DNA from: Tanytarsus gracilentus
Lineage: Eukaryota; Arthropoda; Insecta; Diptera; Chironomidae
Assembly: GCA_038502055.1 (NCBI GenBank)
Contig: JAXRKN010000043.1
Span: forward strand, 4,774,001 to 4,838,000
Reading direction: 5' to 3'
DNA length: 64,000 bases
How positions within the stretch are numbered: position 1 is the first letter of the stretch; every line of letters begins with the position of its first letter. The notes under the pieces were generated by a model. It saw nothing but the letters and a program-made list of their open reading frames with translations. It was not told where the DNA came from and did no database searches. The position numbers and the translations under genes are program-made. Shown in pieces: positions 25,297 to 38,500 of the stretch.

Positions 25297-27636
25297 CAAG
25301 ATGATGAATTAGATTGCGATCAATGTCTCAACGGATGCGAGGATTATGATTGTGGATGTGACACGGAAGGGATGATCTAAATTCATCACGAATCTATTTA
25401 TTTATCGCTTTTGGTTAGGAAAATTTAATTAAGTTTAGAGTGGAATTCGGTTGAATTTATAGAAAAATTTATTACCTAGTTTCACTTGAATTATTTTAGA
25501 AAAGAAAAAATGAGAAAAAAATCACAAAAAAAGTTTTTTAGTTAAAAAAGTGAAGCGCATTCGTTGCAGCTTATTCAGCATGCAAATTTATTCGGAAAAT
25601 TTCGTGATAAGGCAATGCCAAAGTTTCGAAAGAGAGTCACACAATTATTATGATAAAAGTGTCACGCAAAAAGAAAAACCCACAGAAACACACAAAAAAA
25701 AATCGGAGAAATTTCAACGAATTTTCTGGATCTAAGACGATGAAATTTAATATTAAAATTAGTCTCATAAAAAATGAAGATTTAAAGTGTTAAAGAAGAA
25801 CAAATTATAGCAAAAAAACTCCTACTCTCATCACACCGCAACCATAAACTTTGTCTCCACTGGACTCGATTAACGAATTTATTTCAGAAAATAATGTATT
25901 CAATGAAAGAAACTTGAACGTTGAGTGACGACTTATTAAAAATATATCTAAAAACTTTTTAAGAAAAAAAATTATATAAATTCCTCGGTTGCTACAACAC
26001 ACACAAACACAAATAATGAAATTTATGCAATAACTCTCTCTTTATCTTCACATCACTCCTTTTCGTTTATTTCCCTAAAAAAAGATCGTACCTTAATCAG
26101 GCAATGAAGAAGAAACGCATAATGATGATGACTAAAGCATAAAAAAATTGAAAATAATTTTTTTCCCTCTTGGAATTTTCCGAGAGTTGAGCTAAATTTT
26201 TAGTAACGAACTCATAAAGCATTTTATGATCACTAAAAATTTATTACTCAATAAAAAGAGAAAAATTTTATTTTCAATTTTGAGTTAAAATTTTTTTAAA
26301 AAATGAAAAATTTAGTTAGAGACTTTAAAAAAGAATCATAAAAGGACAATGTTTAAAAAAGAAGAAAATTAATTAATTTGTGAAAATGTGCATGGAAAGA
26401 ATATTTTTGATGGTAAAGTTTTGAATAATTTTCCACCCAATGCTTTGATTCAAAGTTCAATGAAAAAAAAATTAACTTGGTGCAAAAACTAATTTAACTT
26501 TTTTCTGTTTGCGTTGTAATCCAAACATTAATTCTTTTCAAATTGCAAAATTTCAAACTATCGAAAATATTTTTTCCTCGCATGCGATAAGAAAATGTCA
26601 TAAGAGTTGAAATTAATCAAATCGAGGAAAAATCCTTAACGAGGATTTAAAAAAAATTATTTAAAAGAGAATAAAAACAAAAAATGTTAACAAAGTAAAT
26701 AAAGAAACCTTTTAAAAGATAAAGTGTATGAGAATCATGTTCTTTTCAAATAACCTTCATTTGTTGAGAAAGACTTTTTGTTAAATTTTTGTGCAATTCT
26801 AAATTTTAAAAAAAGTAATGATAGAGCGTTTACATTCATGCTCGATAAAGTTGCTCTTTTTCCTTCATCACACAAGAAAACACATTTAACGGTAAGTTCT
26901 AATAAAAAATATGTCATTGAGAAAATAAATGAAATATTTAAAGAAATGTTGTTAATTAGATGAATAATTACTGTAGTAAAGCAAAAAAAAAGATGGAAAG
27001 CGAATGATACACACTCACAATATAATAAATTGACTTGATTATTTTTATCTTCACCAGAAAATAACTTTTTTATCAATCAAAATCAAATGATAGCCAAAAC
27101 AAGAGGTTTCAAGTGTTTCTGTTTTTTGATGAAAGTTAAAAAGATGTTTAAAAGAATTTCTCTTCTTAAAAAAAATAATATTCGATGAAAGTTTAAGGAA
27201 AACACGTTCACACACACAAACACGAGAAACATGATCAAATATTTAGATGATTTTTATGATTAAAAAATAATTACAAGAATTAAATAAGGAAGGTAAAAAT
27301 TATCTAGAAAAATCACATTCGATTTTTTAAAAAGTCTCAATATAAAAACGAAATGCAATAATTTTCTCAAGTTTAAATTTCGTTGATTTTGCATTTGAAG
27401 CTTTATTTTAGCAAAAAAAAAAGTTAACGAAAAAATTATCATCAAATTACTGACCCCATTTAGTTCATGAATCATTTGTGAAAAAAAGATGAAAATTGTA
27501 TGTCTGTGTCCCTCTCGTTTTTTATTTTGTGAAAAAAATTAGTAGAATAATAAAGAAAAATGATACAAATTTGAGACAAAAGAAAAAAATGATTTTAATT
27601 TTAATTTAATTACAGATGGAAATAAAATTACGCGTT
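25297..27636. other. CASK 3' UTR and intergenic sequence
   Basis: After the CASK stop the sequence is A/T-rich with several AATAAA-like motifs, for example GTAAATAAAG near 26695, so the 3' UTR may be long. No coding exon was recognised up to the convergent LRR gene, which ends at 27637. Confidence 0.55.
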
Positions 27637-28756
27637 CTAGTTTGCATATAAAATTTCTCCATCCTCTCCTTTGATCACAAATTTACCCTCAACTTCCAAC
27701 GTGATTTTTTGAACTTTTTTTGGAAGAGCAGTCGTTGTGACACTTTTTCCCACCTCTTCATCTCGTCCGTTAACGTTTAAAGCAAAATTATCGTAACACT
27801 TGTCAAGTCTTACAACCAAATCACTTTTGTGAATTTTTCGACTTTCATCATGCTGTACAAAGTCCTCATCAACGCAAATATTGTCTTTCAGCTTCAGCAA
27901 TTCGAGACCGAGTTCATCGATAAAATTCGACTCAATCTCGTTGATTTTGTTATCATTCAAAATAAGCTGGTGCAGCTTTGTGTTGTTTGCAAACATTTGT
28001 CCATCGATTCTCTTCAAATAGCTATGAGTGATGAATAATTTGTTGAGATTATGAAGCGAGGCAAAAATTAAAGGAGGAAGTGATGTGAAGCGATTGTCAG
28101 AGAGTCGAAGTGTGTGTAAATTATTCAGGCCAAAAAATGCTCCCATTTCAACTCTTTGGATTTGATTGTTGACGAGTAAAAGATGCTCGAGATATTCGAG
28201 ACCTTCAAATGCACCATGCTCGAGAGCTGTAATGTTGTTATCGACCACAATTAAATCCTAAAAAAAATTATTTTACAAAATTAATTAAAAACGAAAAATT
28301 TCTACCTTTAAATTGGGTGCAGTGGACAACACGAATGGCTGAATTCTTTGTAATCCACTCTTTCGAATTTCTAACCCTTCGATGCTTGGAAAAGCCTCCA
28401 AAATTTCAGGTACAATAAAAGGCGTGTGTGAGTTGACAATTTTAATATTTATAATATTCTCGTCGGTTTTACCCTGCTCATGATATCCCGAAATGGATAT
28501 TTTCTGCGTTTGTTTTGTCACATTGATATTAACTTCGGACAGCACGCAAGTGTAGCCAGTTATCGAAACAACTTTCTCTTCGTCGAAATAACATTCCAAG
28601 TTGTTGGTGATTGGATGTGAAGACACGAAAGTTAAAATGGGGATAAAGAATAAAATCGATCTAAAAAAAATTATTTATTTAGTGTAAAATATTTTTCAAA
28701 TTTATTCTAATCTTTGTGATGCTTAGTATTTTTTCTTACAAAAGTTTCAAGCACAT
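27637..28756 (-). CDS. Secreted leucine-rich-repeat protein, 330 aa
   Basis: Three minus-strand exons, 28740-28756, 28306-28660 and 27637-28257, join in phase to give 330 residues. The start is a 17-base first exon (MCLKL) whose junction completes a strong signal peptide (MCLKLLSILFFIPILTFVSS). A non-repeat N-terminal region containing two cysteines follows. About six LRRs lie between residues 95 and 240, for example LEHLLLVNNQIQRVEMGAF and LHTLRLSDNRFTSLPPLIF. There is then a short cap with two cysteines and a polar tail ending GEILYAN. No transmembrane segment or GPI signal is seen, so it is probably extracellular. Secreted LRR proteins of this size are common in Diptera; the partner and role are unknown. 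Upstream is a TATA/initiator-like promoter. Confidence 0.88.
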
Positions 28757-28784
28757 CTTCGTGGTTAAAAATCTTATGCGTGAC

Positions 28785-28812
28785 TAAATCTTTCTTCCAG
28801 AAAAAATATATA
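28785..28812 (-). promoter_or_regulatory. TATA box and initiator of the LRR gene
   Basis: On the minus strand TATATA begins at 28812 and TTTAGTC, initiator-like with A at 28785, lies 27 bases downstream. This would give a 5' UTR of only 28 bases before the ATG at 28756. Confidence 0.5.
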
Positions 28813-31674
28813 ACTTGAGTTGATACAGAAAAGTCGGTCACAACATGACACTCATAAATTAATCTCAAATAAATTGAACTTTCAGGTCAGGTTTTTAATA
28901 GAATTTCGAGAAAAAAAATATTTAAATTATTTTTAAAGTTAAAAAATGTTTTTAAAATTTAAAATTTTAAAATTTAAAATTTTAAAAATAAAAATATTTA
29001 ATATTTCAAACATAAAATTTATGAGATTACAATACATATTATTTTTTTGCCATTCAACTTTTCTCAACGTCCATCAGAAATTCAAAGAGCTTGTAGAAAA
29101 TTCTGCAGTAAATTTCAAACTCTCGTTGTTGAGGTTATGCCGCATAACAAACTTTGTATAAACAAATTTTTATTTTTGCGACAAGAGATGGAATTTAGAT
29201 ACACACGAAGTGCCAAATGGAGTAACTGTAAACACTGAGTAAAATCCCATTAATTTGTGAGATTCCACTTGAGATATTTAAGATAATCAGATATAAAAAT
29301 TATTATAAACAATCTCGAGTTTGTCTCTCGATCTCATTTTCTCATGCGGTGAAATTTTTTTAAAGAGAATATTCTCAGAAAACATTCGAGTGAGTAGCAC
29401 GCATGTGTAGAGCGACAGAGAGCATGAAATGCAGGAAATTTTCGCGGAATCAGAATTTTCCGCTCAGTTTTTATTTATCTTTCTAGTGTTTTGGTTTGTT
29501 GTGAGTTTTCTTCCTATAAAAAAAAATATTTAAGAAAAAAGAAGAAAATTATGAGTTTTTTTCTTTCACACTTTTCCCACTCTAAAAATAATCATTTTCA
29601 CAATCTCATAAAATCTGTTATAGACCCTAAATGAGAATCATTCAAAAACACTATATTTTCTCATATGAAATTTTAATTGACATTTTTAAAAATTTATTTT
29701 TCTTCTCCTTTTTACTCGTACGTGAAAATTTCTTTTTCTATTCGCACAACCCGCTAAATATTGAGCTGGGCAAAGGGAGTGAGGAGGAAAAAAAGACATG
29801 AATGCAGTGAAAAAGGAAGTTAATTTCACGAAAGTGTAATACGGAAGTTTGCGGAAAAAAATGTGAAGTAAAAAATATGAAGGTGAAAATTTTCGCACGG
29901 TGATAAATCAATCATAAAAAGTGGCTTCAAATTTTTTCTAAAATAATCTCGATAGCTTAACTTTAAAGTCAAATTCGCATTCAAAATTTTCTATGCACTT
30001 CCGCGTAAATTTTTTTCTCGCTCTCTTTGATCTTTTTTTTCATTGGGGGTGGGGTAAGGATTATGTATAGTGAAAATTTTAGGGAGGCAATGCGGAAATC
30101 AATGTAAATTATTTCTTTCATCTTCTAAGTCATTCTAAAGCTTAAGTTCTAAAAAACTGAGAAGTATTCAATGTTATGGTATAAAAATCGATGACGATGA
30201 CCGAGAAATTTAGTTTTAGTCAAATTATTAAAATATATAGCAATAAGAATAATGGTGTACATTATGTAAATATCTCTTTTATCGGCAGTCTTTTTTGAAT
30301 AAAAGGAAAAATAAACGAAACTGTCGATGAGGAGGGGTTGTGAAGAAAGTAGGTGACCATTTTAAATAATTGTGCAGCTATTAAGGTTTTCAAGGTATCG
30401 ATTGGATTAAAAAAATTAGAGTTGACATTCATAATGCAAAAATTGAGTAACTTCAAATATCAGGTGGGAAAATTTGCAAAATCCGGTTAGCTTAAATATT
30501 TTTAAAAAGGTTGATTTTAAATTTTAAAAAAATTGAAAATTTTACACATGACACACTTTCCGTACCGCCCCAATAAATGCAAACGAATGAAGAAAAAAAA
30601 CGATAATTCAAGATCAATTTTTAGGGTAATCAATTTTTTTCTATCAAGGCTAAATTGAATTCGAAAGCCAATCATGCAACAACAGATACACATTAACGTA
30701 GAGTGTTTGTGGAATCATCTTCGGTGACGCATATTTGGCGATTAAATATTCATAAATAGTTGATCTATTGCTAATGTGTAATATTTCTCGGTTAATCGCT
30801 TTTCATGTCAATTCTCTTTGTGCGTTTGTGCCCGACACACATGAAAAAGAGTTCACTCCGCCACTGGTGAAAATTTTTTTCATAAAAATCATTGATTTTT
30901 CCTGACTTTTCATATTAACAATATGTGAATAGCTTTTCATTCTTATTTCTCTCACTCTTGCGGTGCTCGGTGTATATTTAACGTGTGGTGCATGTTGATG
31001 GGAAAAGGAACAGAACAGTAAAAAAAGGCGAATAATAATGAGAGAAAAAATAATCTTATCATAAAAACAAATCTCGATGCCTCTTTTTCTTCTCTTACTT
31101 ACAGATATGTGCTTTAAACCACTTTAAACATAACAAAATAAAAAAAACTGTTAATAATATTTAATAACGATCCGTGTAATGTGACTGTGCGTAGAGAATT
31201 TAATTTGTGTGTGGAAAATCTAGATAGAAAAAAAATAAAAGAGAACTTTGATATTATCTCAAAGTGGCAACAGGACACTTGAAGTTTTTAAAAGTGAACC
31301 ATTGGAACTGATGCAATATGAAATGCCTTCAACGTGATGTGAAAAATTGACCGGATAAAAGTTTTCCCGTCTTTTTATTTTCCTCTATTTCGTTTTCTCT
31401 CTTCGCTAATTTAAATTTCGTGTGTGTCACTGTCGTAGGTGTTTAAGAAGTTTTTAAGTTCTTTCTTCTCTCTCGCAATAAAACAAAACCACTTTTTCCC
31501 AAAACGATCCTTACTTTCTAAGTGGTACATCGTAATTTAATTATCTCTCGATGCTCAACGAGTTGAGAGTTTACTAAAAGAATAAATTTGAATTAATATA
31601 AAACTCGAATAAAAAATAATAAATTTAAGAGAAATAAAAATTTGCACAAAAGCAAAGAGAAAAGCACAACTGCA
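28813..31674. other. Intergenic region and Hk 5' region
   Basis: No coding exon is supported. An AAATTTTAAAATTT palindromic repeat lies at about 28950-28995. The last 500 or so bases before 31675 are probably Hk 5' UTR or promoter. Confidence 0.5.
28950..28995. repeat. AAATTTTAAA palindromic tandem repeat
   Basis: Alternating TTTTAAAA and AAATTT blocks repeat about four times. It is simple self-complementary AT sequence. Confidence 0.8.
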
Positions 31675-34600
31675 ATGTCACTCGCTTTATGTCAAAAAAC
31701 GGACGATAACAATAATAATAATAACCAGGGCCAAATGAACGAGCAGCCAGGAGCAGGAGCGGAAAATGGTGGTGACATGACCATCTACAGGTAATTTTTT
31801 AATCAAATTCAAACTGACGCCTGATTGACGGCTTCGTGATTGAAAACTTAATGAGTCAGGAAATTTTAAATTAAAAATGGGCGTTAAAAAATTTCAAATT
31901 AAAATTTTAAAAATTCTCATAAAAAAATCATTCATTAATGAAATTTCACGTGTACATAAAAAAGCTTCAAAATTTTCTCTCAGATTATGTGCACCAATAG
32001 CGAGCCTAGATTGCATGGAGGAATTTAGCAATAACACACTCGAAATGAACATGGGTAAAAGTCCTCTAAAAATCTAAATTGCCACCTCTTATTTGGATTT
32101 TTATCGATAGGTCGTTCCATAAGTCTCGGCTCGAAGAATTCACTGAAACAAGCTTCGTCCACGCCAGGTATAATCGCAAGCTCACTTTATGTTTACCTTT
32201 TTCCATTTGCAATAACCATAAAATTATTTGCATTTCTCGCAAGGATTACGTTATAAGAATCTTGGCAAGAGTGGATTGCGCGTTTCAAATGTCGGACTAG
32301 GAACGTGGTCAATTTTTTCCAATGGCGTTACGGAGGAGCAGGCAGAAACAATTGTATGGAAAATGAGCCTAAGAAATATTTATGAACATAATTACGGTAT
32401 ATTTTTTTAATAGGTGAGATTAGCCTACGAAAGTGGCATAAACCTCTTCGATTTATCAGACTTTCACTCGGGCCAAAGAGCTGAAATTGAGCTGGGAAAT
32501 ATCCTTAAGAAAACTAATTGGAAGCGAATGACTTATGTGATAGCAGTTAAGATTTACTGGAGTACTAAGTAAGTGCAACACCATTAACAATAAGCTGCTT
32601 ATTGTGCATAAATTCTCTCTCACTTATGAATAAAAAATTGCTCTTTTTTTTTATTCTGATTCATTGCACTTCAACGCGAATACTTAAAACTCATAAAGAG
32701 GTGAAGAGCGTGGTCTATCAAGAAAGCACATCATTGAGAGCATTCAAGCGAGTTTAAAGCGTTTGCAGCTCGATTATATTGATATCGTAATTATACATAA
32801 GGCAGACTCGATGTGTCCGATGGAAGGTATTGACCTAGTTTTAAAAATAATCATCAACTCTATTTATGTATTTATTCTCACAGAGGTTGTGCGTGCCATG
32901 AATTATGTTATCACCAAGGGATTGGTTCTCTATTGGGGTAGGTTCAGTTTGGCAAACGTAAGCAAACATAAATTGAAGATAAAAAAAACTTTCTATAGGA
33001 AGTTCTAAGTGGACGGCAACTGAAATCATGGAGGCTTACACAAATTGCCGCGAATTCAATTGTGTTACGCCAATTATGGAACAATCAGAATATCACATGT
33101 TTTGTCGCGATCGTGCTGAATTATATTTACCAGAGATGTATAATAAAATTGGCGTTGGCTTGGTAAGTGAAAAAAATATATTTTTTTATGTGCGCACACA
33201 ATAAAATTCAATGGTTTATTTATTCAATTCAGATGGCATGGGGACCTCTTGGAATGTACTTAACGGAAAACACCGAACGATTATTCTTTTCTAAAACATC
33301 TTTGCGATCAAAGACACAAAATTCCTCGTGGACTGAAGATGAGGTTGCTAAAGAGGTGAGGTTTGGTGTTATGCTTAATTATTTATGGGTTTTTAAAATA
33401 GAGTGACTGAACCTAATATTGATAGAAATCTTTTATTAATATCAGTCTAACTACCCTAAAGATTTTCAACGACAAATGAAAAATCTATAAACCAATTTAT
33501 TCGCCCACTGTTAATTAGAAATTTTAATTTTTCCAACCTTGATTTGAATTTCAAATTTTCACAGGATCGTGTTGAAGAGACTCGCAAACATTTAGAGAAA
33601 ATTAGAGATTTAAATCTTCTCGCAGAGAAACTCGGCTGTAGTTTAACTCAATTATCAATTGCATGGTCACTCAAGCACGAGCCCGTTCATTGCCTCTTAA
33701 TTGGAGCAAAGTCAACGGAACAATTGACTCAAAATCTTCAAGCTTTACAAGTAAAATACAAAAATTTGAATATAAGGAAAATCTAACGGTTTTAATTTTT
33801 CAGTTACTACCACGTTTATCAGTATCGGTAATGTTAGAAATTGAACGAATTCTCGATAATAAGCCAGTTAGACCGCCCATGATTTCGACACTCCAAATGC
33901 GTGGCTTAATTTCACACGGTGAGTGTTCATTTGATAATTAATTGAACTAAGTTGTTGAAAAATTGATGGATCCTAAAAAACTATATTACTTTTTTTCTTT
34001 AAAACACCACTTTTATGATTAAAGTCGGACCTCCTCCTGAACTAGAGAACTGACTTTGTTGTAGTGTCAGCGCACGTCGAATCGCTTTCTCGTATCTCCT
34101 TTACTCTCAATTTTCGATTAAATTCTTCCTCTTCTTCTACGCAAATTGCCAAGTGATCAATTGTTAGTGCAGCGAACCGAGAGAAAAAAAGAATTCACAA
34201 AATACACAAAAGCAAACACACACTTACACACAAACACACACGCGACACAAAGAGAAAACGATTTTTTTTTGCATGAAAAAAAAGTATCGCCAGACCACGA
34301 AAATGTACGGCAAGAACACGCAAAATACACCACATCACGCACACACGATTTTTTGTTATATTTTTCAGTAAAATTTTTTGGTCGTAGTCTCTCTCTCTCT
34401 CAGTTGTGGATATCATCGTTCTTTCCACAAAATATACATAACAGCATTTCCGTAACCTTTTTTCGGTAATTCTTCTTTCAATAATTTGTTTTTTTTTCTT
34501 TCCCTTCCTCCTTTGACTTTGCATTATATCTCTCTATTTTTTTTTGTTTTCAATTTAATCGAGTGCTGATAAAAAATGGCTGAATTACGTCTCAATATTT

Positions 34601-35572
34601 TTAAAGCTTTCTTTTATATTCTTAAAATGACTTATTTTATCTTTTTCTAAACTATCCAATTTTTATTTACTTTTAGATGCGATGGCTGAAGCTGCTATCG
34701 ATGCAAGTGTAGCTGGTTCCGTTCACGATGAGGAAGTGGAGATTTTGGAGGAGCAAAAGGAGGATGGTAAAATGGGATTTTGTGAAATTCAGTGACAACA
34801 AAAGAAATTTAGTAAAAAGAATTTCAAACGACTTGACGATGCTAAGAAATTTAATTTATCCATTTCGAAAATTGACGAAGAGAAAGTTGACGATAAAGTT
34901 CAAATTATTCGTTTGAGTGCACCGATGAAAGTGAGATCGCCACTTGGCTATCGATCGTCATATAATTTAAACATTGAAAATGAAGGTCCGACCACTCCAA
35001 ACTCGAATGCATTGAGCATTGCACCTCAAAGATCTCATCCACCCGTCGCTAGACAAGTGCAAATTGCAGCATCGCACAACAAGGAAAGTCAAACGACTTC
35101 GACATCGCAAGAGAATCTTAGAAAGTCTTCGATATTGAGTTTGAAATCGTTGAGCATGAGTTTAAGAATGCTCATGCCAATTAAACTTCTTCACGATGAC
35201 CACAGCGAACTTAAGACGATTGAGGAGACAAAAATTTATAATGAAAATGAATTTCAAAAATATCCTCAACAAAGCACCACCAAAACTCGCAAATTTACGA
35301 TTTTTAAGAATCAGAAAATTTACGATAGACGCTCATCGATGTCAGACGTTCCCGATGATGGAAGTGCAACTCAACAACGAAATTTACAATTGCAACAAAC
35401 TACAGGTCCAAGCAGCTCAACAACGAACGTGAAACATGATCATCATCATGCTAAAAAGGAACATAAGAAAACTTCGCAAGACAAAGAAGCACTCAAAGAA
35501 GTCCGCAGACGAAATATTGAGTCAGCAAAACGTCTTCAAACCGCTCCTCGTCGAATTAGTACCGCTTATTAA
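31675..35572 (+). CDS. Hk: Hyperkinetic, Shaker-type potassium channel beta subunit (aldo-keto reductase fold)
   Basis: Hk binds the T1 domain of Shaker-family channels in neurons and muscle. The common exons are 31675-31790, 31984-32054, 32111-32167, 32244-32353, 32414-32568, 32699-32826, 32884-32937, 32999-33162, 33233-33355, 33565-33750 and 33804-33918. A poly-Asn N-terminal region of about 80 residues precedes the AKR barrel, which starts at LRYKNLGKSGLRV. Family landmarks are GLSRKHIIES, EQSEYHMF, MAWGPL and the cofactor-site segment GAKSTEQLTQNLQ. Two ends fit phase. The short form uses 34025-34053 (VGPPPELEN, 435 aa). The long form uses 34677-34766 plus 34881-35572 (686 aa if the last acceptor is right). 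The catalytic Tyr of vertebrate Kv-beta is His here (FDLSDFHS), as I recall for fly Hk; the Lys of VKIYW is kept. The barrel assignment is firm; the long tail junction is inferred. Confidence 0.93.
34025..34053 (+). other. Hk: Short alternative terminal exon of Hk
   Basis: After the acceptor TTATGATTAAAG this segment reads, in phase 1 from exon 33804-33918, VGPPPELEN then TGA. It gives a complete 435-residue protein, and the total coding length is divisible by three. Confidence 0.7.
34677..35572 (+). other. Hk: Long alternative C-terminal tail of Hk
   Basis: Exon 34677-34766 follows a good acceptor (TTTACTTTTAG) and reads DAMAEAAIDASVAGS, then an acidic EEVEILEEQKED run, before a donor GTAAAA. 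The next frame (about 34795-35572) is open for over 230 codons. It is Ser/Thr/Gln-rich with a basic C-terminus (KEVRRRNIESAKRL, ending RRISTAY) and an RRSSMS motif suited to basophilic kinases. In-phase joining needs the acceptor at 34880 (GACGAAG), which has a weak pyrimidine tract. Alternatively the frame could start at its own ATG (34922) as a separate product. Confidence 0.55.
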
Positions 35573-38500
35573 ATCTTATTAAGGAAAAACTTTTTAAATG
35601 CGCTAATTTAGATTCACAAAAACCTTTTTCAACTCCCCCCACTCACGAATATAATGGAATCGAGTTTTCACGATAATTCAAATTAGATAATTTTTAATAA
35701 GAAAAAAAATGCCAAGGTGTGATAATTTAGTGCAGTTAATTGGCTTAATGGGAAAAAAGTTGTTGAATAATTGAAAAATTTAGGAAGGGAAATGCCGAGT
35801 TATCATGCCTGAAAAAGATTTACTACACCAAATTTGTGGATTGATACGAATTTTTATTCTATCATATTGAAAATTCTTCTCGTATCAAATTAACATTTTC
35901 TATGAAAATTTAAATTTTGAAGTTTGTTGATTGAAAAGAAAAATTAAGTGTCTTTAATTCATAATTAAAATTTTTCAAGGTTTAAAAATTTTGATGATTA
36001 CATTTTTATTTAAACTTCAAAATAGTTTTGCAGATAGAATATGAAAAATTGAAACCCCATAGCTAAAGATCTAAAAATTATACAAAAACTAATTTTTCTT
36101 TTTAATCAACAATTTTTCAAAGAAGTTGAGAAAATGTTGCAAAAAATAATGCAGCTTAAAAACTATATAATTACGCGCGTTCTTCAAATTCTAAACTATG
36201 ATCGTAACTTTAAATGACTCATAACAATAAAAACAATAACAATTGATTAAATGCAATATTAAAAAAATCATCAATTATTTGATTTATTTCAACTGTGTGA
36301 CACAAGTGTGACATGATTGTATAGAGAAAAAATTTGCAATATTTTCAATTTAAAATTAAGATGAAAATCTTGAAAATTATAAACTGAATTAATTTAATAT
36401 TAATTTAAAATACTGTCAATATGCACTGGAGAAAAATTTTCAAAATTGATTAAAATTTTTCGCATGTAATTTAAATAAAATTTTTATTTTTTTTCTCTGA
36501 GTGTTTTGAATTGCGCGCACATATATTTGCACAATTCTAATTATTTATTCCTGAATATATTCAGCGTTGACAGTTGAATTTAATGATAACGGAAGCGATT
36601 CAAATAATCGACACGAAAGGAAATTAATTGATCGCGTGAAAAAATGGATTTTCAAAATTTTTAAATGAGAGCCTTATGAACAAAAAAAATGTAGAAAAAA
36701 TAGAATTTTAGAAACGCTCGACGAGAAAATTTTCACGTAAAAGTTGCTCGAAAAATTTAAAGCTAAATTAAATCGCAACAACAACAACTATAGCAACATG
36801 AAACTGGTGATTTTAAAATAAGAATTGTTTTTAATTATTAAATGAGAGAAAAAAATACGAAAAAGAAGAAAAATATAGTTAGAAATTTAAAAATCAAAAA
36901 ACTAATAAGAAAATTCTCAATTATTTACTAGAAAAAAGAGACTAAAAGTGCTCGATAAATATATAAAAAATATTTTGTCTTATCTTTCTAAGAGTTCTTG
37001 CTTTAAAATGCGCTTAAATTTGCTTCAAAGAAGAAACTTTGCATAGAAAAGTTATTAAATAATTTTACTATTTTTAAGATAATTTTTCATAATATTTTGG
37101 CAATACTTAGATTCTAAAAAATTGTTATTGCGTTCAATGAGTTTATCTGTGTAATTTATTAAAAAATTAAATTAAATGAATTTATTGAATAGATGAAGAG
37201 AGAAAATATATCACTGAGAAAACGATAAGTATGTGATTAAGATGTTTAATTAAAGCTCTTATGACAAACCAAAATTAAAAAAGAAATATTTAAAAGAAAA
37301 TCTATTAAATCTAAATAAAATCCAACATATTCAGATGAAAAGTAAATTCAATGCTTTATGATGAGTGATTTGTTGATTTCTTTGCGTCCAGTTGTTGCAA
37401 CGTAAAATGCAACAGTATGCTCAAAAAATTCGTAGGGTTGATAATTTAGAATTCTATTTAATAAAATTATATTTAGAAAAATATTTAGATTTAAAAAAAA
37501 TATAAAAATGATTTATTTTAAATAAAAATAAATATTTAATTATTTCTTAACATGAGCATGAGTTCATTTTCGAGATTATTTTTATTATAAATCAACCGAA
37601 CGTATTTTAATTGAGCAACACTGTCTCAGTGCATACCCCACACACAAACATATTCTCGTTCACGAGAGATCAAAATAAACGAGATAAAAAAACTTATTTA
37701 AAGAACATTTACAATTTGAAACCTTTTTAAACTAAAAAAAATAATAATTATATAGTGCACAAATTTTACATTCACTTTTTTCAAATTCAAAGAAAAAAAA
37801 TCTATTAAAAGTTTTAGAAATAAAAATCAATTTTAAATCGCTTTCAAAGCGCTATAGCCAATTCTTCCAAACTTTAAATGCTTTATATTACTCGACGATG
37901 ATAAGTCGAGTGAAAGTCCTTTATTTAAAGATAAGATTTAAATGCGTAGTTTTATTTTCAAGAGAAAAATGAACGAATAAAAAGTTGAGCGGCAAATTTG
38001 TTTTCGATGAAACAAATAAAAAAAAATTCTTTCAATTTAAATTTTCAAGTACACGACAAAGAATGGGGACAAAAATAATTAAATCAATAAGTCTCCGAGA
38101 GGTGAAAATATGGGTAAAGGTCAAACACCACATTCGACAGGTTTGCAGTGCAGCGGCAGCTAAAATATTTTGTGCCAATATCCCATGCATGCGAGAGAGA
38201 ACCAAACTCTTTATTTTCTCACACAAACGCCACGAAACAATAACAACATTATGACTTCAGAAGCATGTTTGCTGCAGCACGTGTAGATTAGTCCGATTAA
38301 TCTCGCGAGCAAAAGTCGTGTTGTATGGTGCAGGTGATTTATGTTTGGTAATCGAGTGTTGTACACATAGCAGCAGAAATTCTTCCACCGACTTGCTTAA
38401 GGCGACAACTTTATGTGCGCACATACGAAACTTTTTAACAACCATCGCAAGAAATTCTTTTGGTTGAAAATTGTGTAATTTATAAAAGCGTTAAATTTTA

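Noticed and set aside
34157..34524. Overlapping frames on both strands between the two Hk terminal exons
   Set aside because: They lie in a CA-rich and T-rich simple-sequence stretch and look like low-complexity artefacts of intron or 3' UTR sequence.
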